A DNA stretch of 47,850 nt from Clostridiales bacterium (GTDB lineage Bacteria; Bacillota; Clostridia; Lachnospirales; Lachnospiraceae): NCBI GenBank assembly GCA_019416265.1, contig DXXQ01000067.1, positions 1-47,850 on the forward strand. Reading direction: 5' to 3'. How positions within the stretch are numbered: position 1 is the first letter of the stretch; each line of letters begins with the position of its first letter. The notes below the pieces were generated by a model that was not told where the DNA came from, ran no database searches, and worked only from the letters and a program-made list of their open reading frames with translations. Shown one piece after another: positions 1 through 7,085 of the stretch. The position numbers and the translations under genes were made by a program.

Positions 1-289
1 CAGACCACACCACATGATAATTGATATTATACACGCAAGTACGCGCATGAACCAGATTTTCTTTCATACATATAGTATATCACATTTATAAATACTTAGC
101 AAGTTTTTCGAACATATTTTCGTCAAGCATCAAGACTGGATACAGCCATCTTAATCTTAATTAATGTGCAGATATGCACAAAACTGTACGCTTTCATCTC
201 GGCAATTGAATAACCGAGGATTCCCGCTTATCATCCTAAAAAATTCTTATTTCATATAAAAAGCAAATCAGAATCTGCCGGCTATGCAG

Positions 290-393
290 GGTTTATCCGC
301 ATTTTTTCGTTTTAGAACGAAGCCCGGTTTTAGAATCAAAGAGAGCTATCGGTTTTTTTATGTTATAAAATACGAAGCTTTGCGGAAGACTCC
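290..393. repeat. Foldback repeat, copy D (diverged)
   Basis: A ~104-bp segment beginning GGTTTATCCGCA and ending TGCGGAAGACTCC, so its ends form an imperfect inverted repeat. The interior (AATCAAAGAGAGCTAT, then a T-rich tract, then AAAATACGAAGCTTTGCGG) matches the foldback elements at 2364-2474, 4842-4933 and about 5146-5262. It is the most diverged copy and lacks the surrounding ~330-bp module. The rest of 1-520 is gene-free AT-rich DNA with small palindromes (for example CTCGG..CCGAG near 200) and no feature I can name. Confidence 0.6.
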
Positions 394-522
394 TCTCCAG
401 AGGATTAAATCAAATCACAAAAGAAAAATTATAAAAGATACATACCAAAGCGCCTTGCGGATAATACCGTGCGAACATCAACTGTTTTTGTGCAGCGGTC
501 CTGTCCCATTCTCGCTTTCCCC

Positions 523-551
523 TTGTAAAACCACTGTTTTTAGCGTATAAT
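523..551 (+). promoter_or_regulatory. Sigma-A promoter of the alpha/beta hydrolase gene
   Basis: TTGTAA (523-528), a 17-bp spacer and a perfect TATAAT (546-551), 71 bp upstream of the hydrolase start codon. Confidence 0.6.
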
Positions 552-621
552 AAATATACTAAATAATTGCCTTTGTATATACTTATTGGCTGGCAATTAC
601 CATCATAAAAGGAGGTTTTCT

Positions 622-1575
622 ATGAAAAAACAGAAGCACAAATTACTTACTTTTACAGCTATATTCGCCTCAGCGACTGTTATCGTTCATTTCATGAATA
701 AAGTAGTTTCCGCAACAGCACAGCTGAAAGAAATGCTTGATACTTCCAGCAGAAATTTCTTCCACTGGCGCTTCGGTGATATTTACTATACAAAAAAAGG
801 AAAAGGTTCTCCTCTTCTTTTAATTCATGATACTCTTCCCGGAGCTTCCGGTTATGAATGGTCACATGTGGAAAAAGAATTAGCTATGGAACACACTGTT
901 TACACCATCGACCTCCTCGGCTGCGGTCGTTCAGAAAAACCGGGAATCACCTATACGAATTTTGTGTATGTTCAGATGATCTGTGATTTTATCAAAAAAG
1001 TTATAGGAGAAAAAACAGATGTCATCGCCAGCGGTTTTTCAGGTTCCTTCGTCACTATGGCCTGTCATAACGAAAAGGAACTCTTTAACAAAATCATGCT
1101 GGTCAATCCTCCAAGCTTAAGCAGGCTGAACCAGATGCCGACGAAAAGGAACAAACTGCTGAAGTATTTCCTGGAGATCCCGATTTTCGGAACCCTGATT
1201 TATCATATGGTTGTTTCACGTGAAAGCGTCAATAATCTTTTTATTGAAAAAATGTATTACAACCCATTCCATGTAGATGAAAGTGTCATAGATGCCTATT
1301 ATGAAGCAGCGCACAAGGGAGGTTTCTGTGCAAAATTCTTCTATGCCAGCGTTGTATGCAAATATATGAACATCAGCATCAGCCACGCCTTGAAATCTCT
1401 GGATAATTGTGTTTATGTTGTACAAGGTACTGCAGAGCCCAACGAATCCGCAATTGTAGATGAATACCAGAAAATCAATCCGGCTATCGAAACAGCAGTT
1501 ATTAAAGAGGCCAAACACCTTCCTCATCTCGAAAATCCGGAAGATTTCCTGGAGCAGGTTGGTATTTTCTTCTAA
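622..1575 (+). CDS. Alpha/beta hydrolase with N-terminal membrane anchor
   Basis: A 317-residue alpha/beta-hydrolase-fold protein, probably an esterase, lipase or related hydrolase; the substrate is unknown. The start at 622 is chosen because AGGAGG ends 7 bp upstream; an in-frame ATG at 586 has no ribosome-binding site. Residues ~8-29 form a hydrophobic segment (signal anchor), suggesting a membrane-attached enzyme with the catalytic domain probably outside. Visible fold elements are the oxyanion strand LLLIHD (66-70), the IDLLGCGRSEKP loop typical of the family, the nucleophile elbow G138-F-S140-G-S142 and a C-terminal histidine (AKHLPH, 299 or 302). The last elbow residue is Ser instead of Gly, and the acid residue is not certain. 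It stands alone, with its own promoter and terminator. Confidence 0.85.
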   Translation: MKKQKHKLLTFTAIFASATVIVHFMNKVVSATAQLKEMLDTSSRNFFHWRFGDIYYTKKGKGSPLLLIHDTLPGASGYEWSHVEKELAMEHTVYTIDLLGCGRSEKPGITYTNFVYVQMICDFIKKVIGEKTDVIASGFSGSFVTMACHNEKELFNKIMLVNPPSLSRLNQMPTKRNKLLKYFLEIPIFGTLIYHMVVSRESVNNLFIEKMYYNPFHVDESVIDAYYEAAHKGGFCAKFFYASVVCKYMNISISHALKSLDNCVYVVQGTAEPNESAIVDEYQKINPAIETAVIKEAKHLPHLENPEDFLEQVGIFF

Positions 1576-1664
1576 AAACAGCTGTTTTTGTCAAAAATGT
1601 TATATTATTCAAGTAGTAACCAACGTTCATTCTTAAGAAAAAAATAACGCTTTTTAAGCTTTTT

Positions 1665-1706
1665 AATCACAGAGTGTTCTTTCAGAGAAAGCTCTGTGAT
1701 TTTTTA
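1665..1706 (+). terminator. Rho-independent terminator after hydrolase
   Basis: A perfect 9-bp stem, ATCACAGAG / CTCTGTGAT (1666-1674 and 1692-1700), followed by TTTTTTATTTT. It ends the hydrolase transcript about 90 bp past the stop codon. Confidence 0.85.
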
Positions 1707-1928
1707 TTTTATTCATTTTTCCTCTGCGCAAATATATAACATTATCAACATTTTATTTTATATAATTTCAAATTTCATTTTATTCATTAAATATTTTCAT
1801 ATTTTTATTATTTACGCCCATACCTTCACTCATAAATTTTCACATATTCCTTTTTTACTTCCAACCAAAACTTCCAAAGCACTTTTTATCCAGCACTCTT
1901 GCAGTCAGAATCTTACAAGCCTTTTTCT

Positions 1929-2096
1929 CTGTGTTTTGTTATCTTAAGCTCTTTTTTCATTCTCTTCCTTTCTGCGCTTTGTTATCTTAAATTCTTCTTT
2001 ATTCTCTCCTTCTCTGTGCTTTATTATCTTAAGTTCTTTTTATTCTCTTCCTCTCTGTGCTTTGTTATCTTAAGTTCTTTTATCCTCTTCCCTCCC
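1929..2096. repeat. Four-copy pyrimidine-rich tandem repeat
   Basis: Four units begin at about 1929, 1972, 2014 and 2055, with periods of 43, 42 and 41 bp. The shared core is CTGTGCTTTGTTATCTTAAG, followed by a T/C-rich tail. The array lies in a stretch (about 1710-2280) where the plus strand is very rich in C and T and where I see no gene. Short open frames across it encode only Leu/Phe/Ser-rich low-complexity sequence and have no ribosome-binding site. Confidence 0.8.
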
Positions 2097-2301
2097 CCGC
2101 CCTCTTTTCTCCCTTGGTTTCCTTTCATAAATTCATTTTATCAAACAGATCCACTCAAAATAGTTTCTACACGTTGCATTTCACTCCTCCCCCTCTTTTT
2201 TATATCCCTCTCGCATTTTTATCATTATTTTACCTTTGCTTATATAATCCCCCTTATTTAAACGCAAAAAGAATAACAATTCACACTTTTTCACTTCTTA
2301 C

Positions 2302-2344
2302 AGCAACCAACGGACACTATTTCATTTTCAAAAAATCAAATAAT
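2302..2344. repeat. 43-bp direct repeat, left copy (flanks module A)
   Basis: It matches 2707-2749 at 36 of 43 positions; both copies contain GACACTATT and end in ATCAAATAAT. The two copies bracket the foldback-containing module at 2346-2701 almost exactly. Confidence 0.65.
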
Positions 2345-2345
2345 T

Positions 2346-2701
2346 GAATATTCTTGCCTCAAGGGTTCTTCCGTATTTCTCCGTTTCGGATTGAAGACGA
2401 ATCCCAAAATCAAAGATGGGTATTGAATTTTTGTTTTTAAAGTTTTTCAAAATACGGAATTTTGCGGAAGAACCGCCTCAAGAAACCATGATTCCGTTAA
2501 TATGGAAACCGGTATTCCAGAGCGGAAACCGCCATTGATTGGCTTGATTACAATTCATAAGAAATCGAACGAATGTCAAGCCCAAAGCCGCTTTGCGGGG
2601 CACAAGCCGGCTTTACATTGGTAAGATTTCTTGCATCCTACATAATTGCCAATCGGTTTCCTGATCACCGGACAGTATGGACTTCGAGAACGGATTATTC
2701 A
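2346..2701. repeat. Repeat module A with embedded foldback element
   Basis: A ~350-bp module that recurs as copy B (4825-5150). It contains a 111-bp foldback (2364-2474) with perfect 10-bp ends, GGTTCTTCCG / CGGAAGAACC. This is flanked on both sides by the direct repeat GCCTCAAG, as expected for an 8-bp target duplication. The remainder holds a second long inverted repeat, GGAAACCG (2524) against CGGTTTCC (ends 2661). It ends in ...GGACTTCGAGAACGGATTATT, the uninterrupted counterpart of the site occupied by copy C. An open frame at 2573-2794 lies in the repeat and shows no ribosome-binding site. Confidence 0.75.
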
Positions 2702-2706
2702 ATAAT

Positions 2707-2749
2707 AGCAGCCGACCGACACTATTCCCTTTTCAGAAGATCAAATAAT
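2707..2749. repeat. 43-bp direct repeat, right copy (flanks module A)
   Basis: Partner of 2302-2344, beginning directly after module A. From here to 3440 there is no gene I can support. An isolated TATAAT lies at 3119-3124, and 3200-3440 has the look of decayed coding sequence (short readable runs broken by stops), but I could not identify a parent gene. Confidence 0.65.
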
Positions 2750-3449
2750 AATTTCCAAAGGCCGAATAGCGAAATCCTCAATCCGAGTCAATAATAGCAG
2801 GAGCCAGCGCCGGAATAAACGTCCCCATTGGCACGATTTCTGCTTCAGATTGTACTTATGCGCAATAAATAGACTTCCCGCTTCTCAGCCCTATCTCTCC
2901 GCTTCGATCGGCTCATTGCTGTTTTCCAAATGTGTGACACACTATTCTCACCAACCCCAAAATATGGTACACTACTGGCAGGAGCATTTCGAAAGTTTGA
3001 CAGTTATAAAATAAATAATCTCCTTCATAACCTTATTGAATAAGGATTTGCGTTATCAAATATTTTGTTTTGCTTTATAGTAATGTCTGTTGCCTCTTTG
3101 CTCTCATAAAATTTATACTATAATGTCAAAACTCTCCCAAAACCTGTATCCTGTCTGCAATTACACATTACCAAAGGTTAAAACAGGATCACAAAGTGCT
3201 GCAGCCTTTATGAAACACGAGTTGCAGAGCCTTTTATTTCTCCAACTGTCAAAGACAGACTTTCGAAGCTCAACAGGGAAGAAATATAAGCAGTCGTGAA
3301 ACATCCATATTTCTTCCAAATAGTATAGAGCAAAATATGCAGCAATGGCACTTTACGTCCGCAATAAGAAGAACGTGTCAATGCCCGTTTTAAATGCAAC
3401 AAAAAGCGAGTTAGTAAGAGAAACCCAAAGATTATTATGGAGGTAAAAA

Positions 3450-3809
3450 ATGAAAACATGTCTTTTGGTATGGCAAATCCCTGTAATAGAGGGCGAACAT
3501 TATAATCCCATTACATATGCGATTTATATACGAAAAGTAAAGAAATTTGCGAGTGTTTTAAATAAAATTTTCCAAGAAAAAAACATGGACTGGAAGTGCG
3601 TCCCAGATCAGTCAGCGTGTACTTATGACAAAATTTTTTCTTCCAAAAACCAAGCGGTTCTTTTTGTACCAGAAGCCAAAACAAGGCAGTGGTTATATAA
3701 AAAAGAAGTCCAAGCTGCACATACCCCAAAATATTATTTGGATTTTACAGAATACAACACCAGAAAAACGGATAAGATTGTTGATTTTTTAAACAATTTA
3801 AAAGTGTGA
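3450..3809 (+). CDS. Hypothetical protein, 119 aa
   Basis: I do not recognise this protein. The start has a strong ribosome-binding site (GGAGGT at 3439-3444, 5 bp upstream). The predicted product is soluble, with no signal peptide or membrane segment. It reads as a small alpha/beta protein: an N-terminal hydrophobic strand (KTCLLVWQIP), a basic helix (IYIRKVKKFASVLNKIF), a central strand (QAVLFVPEA) and a C-terminal helix (TDKIVDFLNNLKV). No catalytic motif is evident. It lies alone between repeat-rich DNA and the NUDIX gene, with no terminator visible after it. The 300 bp that follow (3813-4040) hold nothing I can name. Confidence 0.6.
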   Translation: MKTCLLVWQIPVIEGEHYNPITYAIYIRKVKKFASVLNKIFQEKNMDWKCVPDQSACTYDKIFSSKNQAVLFVPEAKTRQWLYKKEVQAAHTPKYYLDFTEYNTRKTDKIVDFLNNLKV

Positions 3810-4045
3810 TAAGCCTAATACAATCATCAAACGAAGCAGCCAATAAACCTTTATCTCGAGGAGCGCCAACACACACTCTTCCTTTTATTTTCAATATCCA
3901 AACCAGCATATAGCTTATAGCTGCGCCAGAGCCCCATCCGCAAAAAAACACCGGATGTTTCCATTCCACCTGAGAAATGCCGTTTTTGCATCCCCCGCAG
4001 AAACATTTATCTGATTGGAAGATTACATTCTCACAGAAAACATTT

Positions 4046-4054
4046 TGTTATAAT
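4046..4054 (+). promoter_or_regulatory. Extended -10 promoter of NUDIX gene
   Basis: TGT directly before TATAAT (4049-4054) forms an extended -10 element, about 57 bp upstream of the start. No good -35 is visible at 17-18 bp. Confidence 0.5.
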
Positions 4055-4111
4055 TCGCTATTCCCAAAGTGAAGCAACCCAAACTGAAAAAAATCCAAAG
4101 GAGGAAACCAA

Positions 4112-4735
4112 ATGAACCATAGCAATCGTTGGCTGCAATGGGGTATTGAATTGCAAAGTCTTGCTCAGGCAGGACTTACATACGGAAAAGATATTTTTGA
4201 CAGAGAACGTTATGAAAGAATCCGAGAAATATCTGCAGAAATCCTAGGGGAGCTTTCAGATACCCCTCTCGAAAAAGTCAAAAATTTATTTTGTAATGAA
4301 ACAGGTTATCAAACTCCAAAGATAGATACCAGAGCCGCTATTTTTCATCACGAAAAAATCCTTCTTGTCCATGAAAACAACGGGAAATGGTCTCTCCCAG
4401 GCGGCTGGTGTGATGTCAATCTTTCAATTGGAGAAAACACAGTTAAAGAAGTGAAAGAAGAATCCGGATTGGATGCAGTTGCAGAACGCATCATTGCCAT
4501 CCAGGACAGAAATCGACATAACCTTCCGAAGTATGCTTATGGAATCTGCAAAGTATTTGTTTTATGCTCTATAACAGGCGGTTCTTTTGCAGAAAACTCC
4601 GAGACAACGGAGTATGATTATTTTCCTCTGACCAGCCTGCCGGAGCTGGCTCTTGAAAAGAATACCAAAGAGCAGATTTTCATGTGTTTTGACGCCTATC
4701 AAAAAGGAAATCAATGGACCGTCCTTTTTGATTAA
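4112..4735 (+). CDS. NUDIX hydrolase with N-terminal NUDIX_N-type domain
   Basis: A 207-residue NUDIX-superfamily protein, expected to hydrolyse a nucleoside diphosphate linked to another group. It is preceded by GGAGG at a normal distance. Residues 1-65 form the helical N-terminal domain found in one clade of these enzymes (RWLQWGIELQSLAQAGLTY). Residues ~70-200 form the NUDIX domain. The NUDIX box spans G98-L120; its helix K112-E-V-K-E-E-S-G-L carries the metal-binding glutamates, but Lys replaces the usual Arg and Leu104 replaces the box's first Glu. The motif QDRNRHN downstream is shared with this clade. The substrate is unknown. The gene is monocistronic and followed by repeat DNA. Confidence 0.85.
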   Translation: MNHSNRWLQWGIELQSLAQAGLTYGKDIFDRERYERIREISAEILGELSDTPLEKVKNLFCNETGYQTPKIDTRAAIFHHEKILLVHENNGKWSLPGGWCDVNLSIGENTVKEVKEESGLDAVAERIIAIQDRNRHNLPKYAYGICKVFVLCSITGGSFAENSETTEYDYFPLTSLPELALEKNTKEQIFMCFDAYQKGNQWTVLFD

Positions 4736-4824
4736 CACTCAAAACCGCCTCTATGAGAAGCGTTTTCCCCCAAAGTCTCATATATCATTTGACAAAAAGA
4801 AATAAACTCTCATCTGTTTTTGTT

Positions 4825-5150
4825 GAATATTCCGCCTCAAGGGTTCTTCCGCAATTATCCGGTTTAGAACCAAAGAGAGCTATTGGATTTTTCTTTTTAA
4901 TTATTACAAAATACGGAACTTTGCGGAAAAACCGCATCAAGAAACCATGCTTCCGTTAATATGGAAACCGATATTCCGAAGCGGAAACCGCCATTGATTG
5001 GCTTGATTACAATTCCTAAGAAAATGAACGAACATCAATCCCAAAGCCGCTTTCCAGGGCGCAAACCGGCTTTACATCGGTGTGATTTCTTGCATCCTGC
5101 ATAATTACCAATCGGTTTCCCGATCACCGGACAGTATGGACTTCTCGAAG
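4825..5150. repeat. Repeat module B with embedded foldback element
   Basis: Second copy of module A, alignable over its whole length. The foldback at 4842-4933 has ends GGTTCTTCCGCAA and TTGCGGAAAAACC, which pair with one mismatch, and an internal deletion of about 20 bp relative to copy A. The flanking direct repeats are GCCTCAAG and GCATCAAG. Its right end runs into foldback copy C at the word GGACTTC. Confidence 0.75.
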
Positions 5151-5270
5151 ATTCTTCCCCATTTCTCCGTTTCGGATTAAAGACGAATTCCAAAATCAAA
5201 GATGGGTATTGGATTTTTGTTATTAAAGTTTTTTCAAAATACGGAACTTTGCGGAAGAACCTTCGAGAAC
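5142..5270. repeat. Foldback repeat, copy C, inserted at the end of module B
   Basis: Its terminal inverted repeat is TTCTCGAAGATTCTTCC against GGAAGAACCTTCGAGAA, 17 bp with one mismatch. The interior is nearly identical to the foldback of copy A (AAAATCAAAGATGGGTATTG). On the left, module B reads GTATGGACTTC and then departs into the element; on the right it resumes with TTCGAGAACGGATTATT. Module A has these two parts joined, so this is a filled site beside an empty one. Between 5275 and 5400 I see nothing else. Confidence 0.7.
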
Positions 5271-5406
5271 GGATTATTAATTTGTTAAAAATCAGATGAC
5301 TGCATATTGTCAATCCCTTCAAACACTCGATAAATTCAAGACAGAGAATATATAAAAAAGGAATTCTCAAACAAGCGCAAGAAAACCGCAGTGAAATTTT
5401 CATTTT

Positions 5407-5446
5407 TTTTGCCCCAAGCTCCCTCTTCAGAGAGCTTGGGGCAAAA
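5407..5446. other. Stem-loop downstream of the ABC operon
   Basis: GCCCCAAGCT (5411) pairs with AGCTTGGGGC (ends 5442). The stem is extended by T-tract/A-tract pairing, TTTT before and AAAA after. It lies 45 bp past the stop of the minus-strand operon and probably marks its 3' end, but in neither direction is it followed by a U-run, so it is not a textbook intrinsic terminator. Confidence 0.6.
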
Positions 5447-5486
5447 TATGATTTTTATGTGGGATATTTTCAGAATACCGTCTTTT

Positions 5487-7085
5487 TTATTCTTCTGTCA
5501 TCCCCAACAAGGTTTCACAGGCTTCAAACATGGATTTGATTGTCATTTTGTTTACCAGATATGTTTTCTGATCCACTTTGACTGCATAATAATTTGTATC
5601 GTACCCATAGTATTCTGTCTTTACCTCTCCATCACTTGTTGTATATATGAGGGTCATTTCCGGTTCCGCTTCGCTTTCAAATTCCTCTGTCAGTCTGCGC
5701 TCTGCCGTCATGTTGTTCAGTTTGTTGTAGAAAGTGGTAAAGTTTGTTTCTTCCACTTCCTCTCCATCCAGCAGATAAGTGGTTGTCTCTTCTGTTTCAC
5801 CATCCTCATCCTCTGATGTTTCACGTGAAACATTCACCTCATGTTTCTCACCCTGATATTCAATGCTGAGGTTTTCCAATCCAGTCAAAGGAACATTTTT
5901 CACTGCCATATCCCAGAAATCCGCCTCTGTTTTATCGAGATATGATGACAGGGTATCTGAGGATAACGTATAAATCTGATTACTGTCATTAACGCAGACA
6001 TATCTGCCCCCGTCTTCTGACTCATTCCCAACTGCTATTTTCAGATGTTTTTCTATCATTTCCGGCTCTTCTGCCTCATCCTGGGAAGCATCGGAGGAAT
6101 CTTCCGCCTCCATTGTTTCTGCATCTTCAGACGCGCTTTCCTCCGTGGTTTCATCTGCAGCTTCCTCTTCTGCATTTTCCTCTTCCGTTGTCTCCTGAGG
6201 CACTTCTTCCAGATAATCAACTTCTATCAAAGCATACGGTTTATCCAGCCCGTATTCGGCCGGATCTTCGCAGTCATAGTTTACAAAGCTGTCATAGGCC
6301 ATACTTCCAAAGGGCGCCGCCAGAGAACTCGCCTTGGCAGAATCCGCCTTTTCTTCTTCTCCCAGATACCAGAAGCCTGTATCTTCTTCTTTTTTTAAGG
6401 TATAGGACAAATCCTCTGTACCGGTTACCGCGATTTTCTCTATCTCTGACGTATCCGTAATTACAGGAAAGTCTTCTTTCTGGGCATATTCATAAAGGGT
6501 CTTTGTAAAGGGCTCTATTACACCGGAATCCACCAGATAAACTGTATTTCTGTCCTCACCCTTACTTACATAATATTGATTGGAGGACTCATTCAGATCG
6601 CCGATTCTAAGGGTTGTTTCACTCTCTTCCGCCTCTTTGATGTCATCGTTCTCTTCGGTTTCCTCAGAACTGTTTTCTGATTCGGAAGCTTTTACCGTGA
6701 TTTTAATGGTATTCGACGGTTCATCAAGCCCGTACTGCTCAAGATTTTCTGCTTCTTCCAGCACTCTGTCGCTTACAATGTCTGTCAAAGAAGATACTGC
6801 ATCATCCAGCGATGTCTGATCCACCGGAAAGGCTTCTTCATCTTTCTTTTTCCAGACATCCTCTTTTTTCTCAAAAGTAACCTCATTCTTATCAACCACA
6901 AAGCTGATCTCTTTTATGTCGTCAGCCTCAGCCTCAAACACCGTTTCCGAGGTATCGTCTTCCTCACTCTCTTCTGCTTCCCGCTCTTCCTGGCGGCTTA
7001 CGTAGGTTTTTACCCCAACGTAAGCGCCGCAGCATACAGCAAGAGCCGACAGTGCCAGAATCATTTTTACTGTTTTATTTTTCAT
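5487..7085 (-). CDS. DUF4340-type membrane-anchored protein of Gld-like ABC system
   Basis: A 532-residue, strongly acidic extracytoplasmic protein. Residues ~6-25 form a single hydrophobic segment; no convincing lipobox is present. Two repeat units are visible, each with a core like (EQ/AE)YGLDxP (near residues 110 and 268), the signature style of DUF4340. A Glu/Asp/Ser/Thr-rich low-complexity insertion covers about residues 295-345. It is the last gene of the operon and is encoded directly after the GldG-like gene with no gap. DUF4340 proteins are commonly found beside Gld-type ABC exporters, where their role is unknown. It probably works with the GldG-like subunit on the outer face of the membrane. 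Confidence 0.75.
   Translation of the reverse strand: MKNKTVKMILALSALAVCCGAYVGVKTYVSRQEEREAEESEEDDTSETVFEAEADDIKEISFVVDKNEVTFEKKEDVWKKKDEEAFPVDQTSLDDAVSSLTDIVSDRVLEEAENLEQYGLDEPSNTIKITVKASESENSSEETEENDDIKEAEESETTLRIGDLNESSNQYYVSKGEDRNTVYLVDSGVIEPFTKTLYEYAQKEDFPVITDTSEIEKIAVTGTEDLSYTLKKEEDTGFWYLGEEEKADSAKASSLAAPFGSMAYDSFVNYDCEDPAEYGLDKPYALIEVDYLEEVPQETTEEENAEEEAADETTEESASEDAETMEAEDSSDASQDEAEEPEMIEKHLKIAVGNESEDGGRYVCVNDSNQIYTLSSDTLSSYLDKTEADFWDMAVKNVPLTGLENLSIEYQGEKHEVNVSRETSEDEDGETEETTTYLLDGEEVEETNFTTFYNKLNNMTAERRLTEEFESEAEPEMTLIYTTSDGEVKTEYYGYDTNYYAVKVDQKTYLVNKMTIKSMFEACETLLGMTEE

Noticed and set aside
284..550. 88-residue open frame near the left edge
   Set aside because: It has no ribosome-binding site and runs through the foldback repeat copy D; the sequence is explained by the repeat and the promoter that follows.
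1929..2096. Possible CRISPR array
   Set aside because: Units are contiguous 41-43-bp repeats with diverging tails, not short identical repeats separated by unique spacers; no cas genes nearby.
1696..2347. Several Leu/Phe/Ser-rich open frames
   Set aside because: They lie in a C/T-skewed tandem-repeat stretch, lack ribosome-binding sites and are low-complexity.
2573..2794. 73-residue frame in repeat module A
   Set aside because: It has no ribosome-binding site, and the segment is better explained as a structured repeat with inverted arms.
3745..3969. 74-residue minus-strand frame between the 119-aa and NUDIX genes
   Set aside because: It overlaps the end of the 119-aa gene, has no ribosome-binding site and shows no recognisable motif.
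1..5400. Insertion sequence with transposase, prophage or integrase
   Set aside because: No transposase, integrase or phage gene is visible in any frame; only non-coding repeats are present.
5411..5442. Classical terminator of the ABC operon
   Set aside because: The hairpin is strong but has no U-run on the correct side; kept as a stem-loop only.
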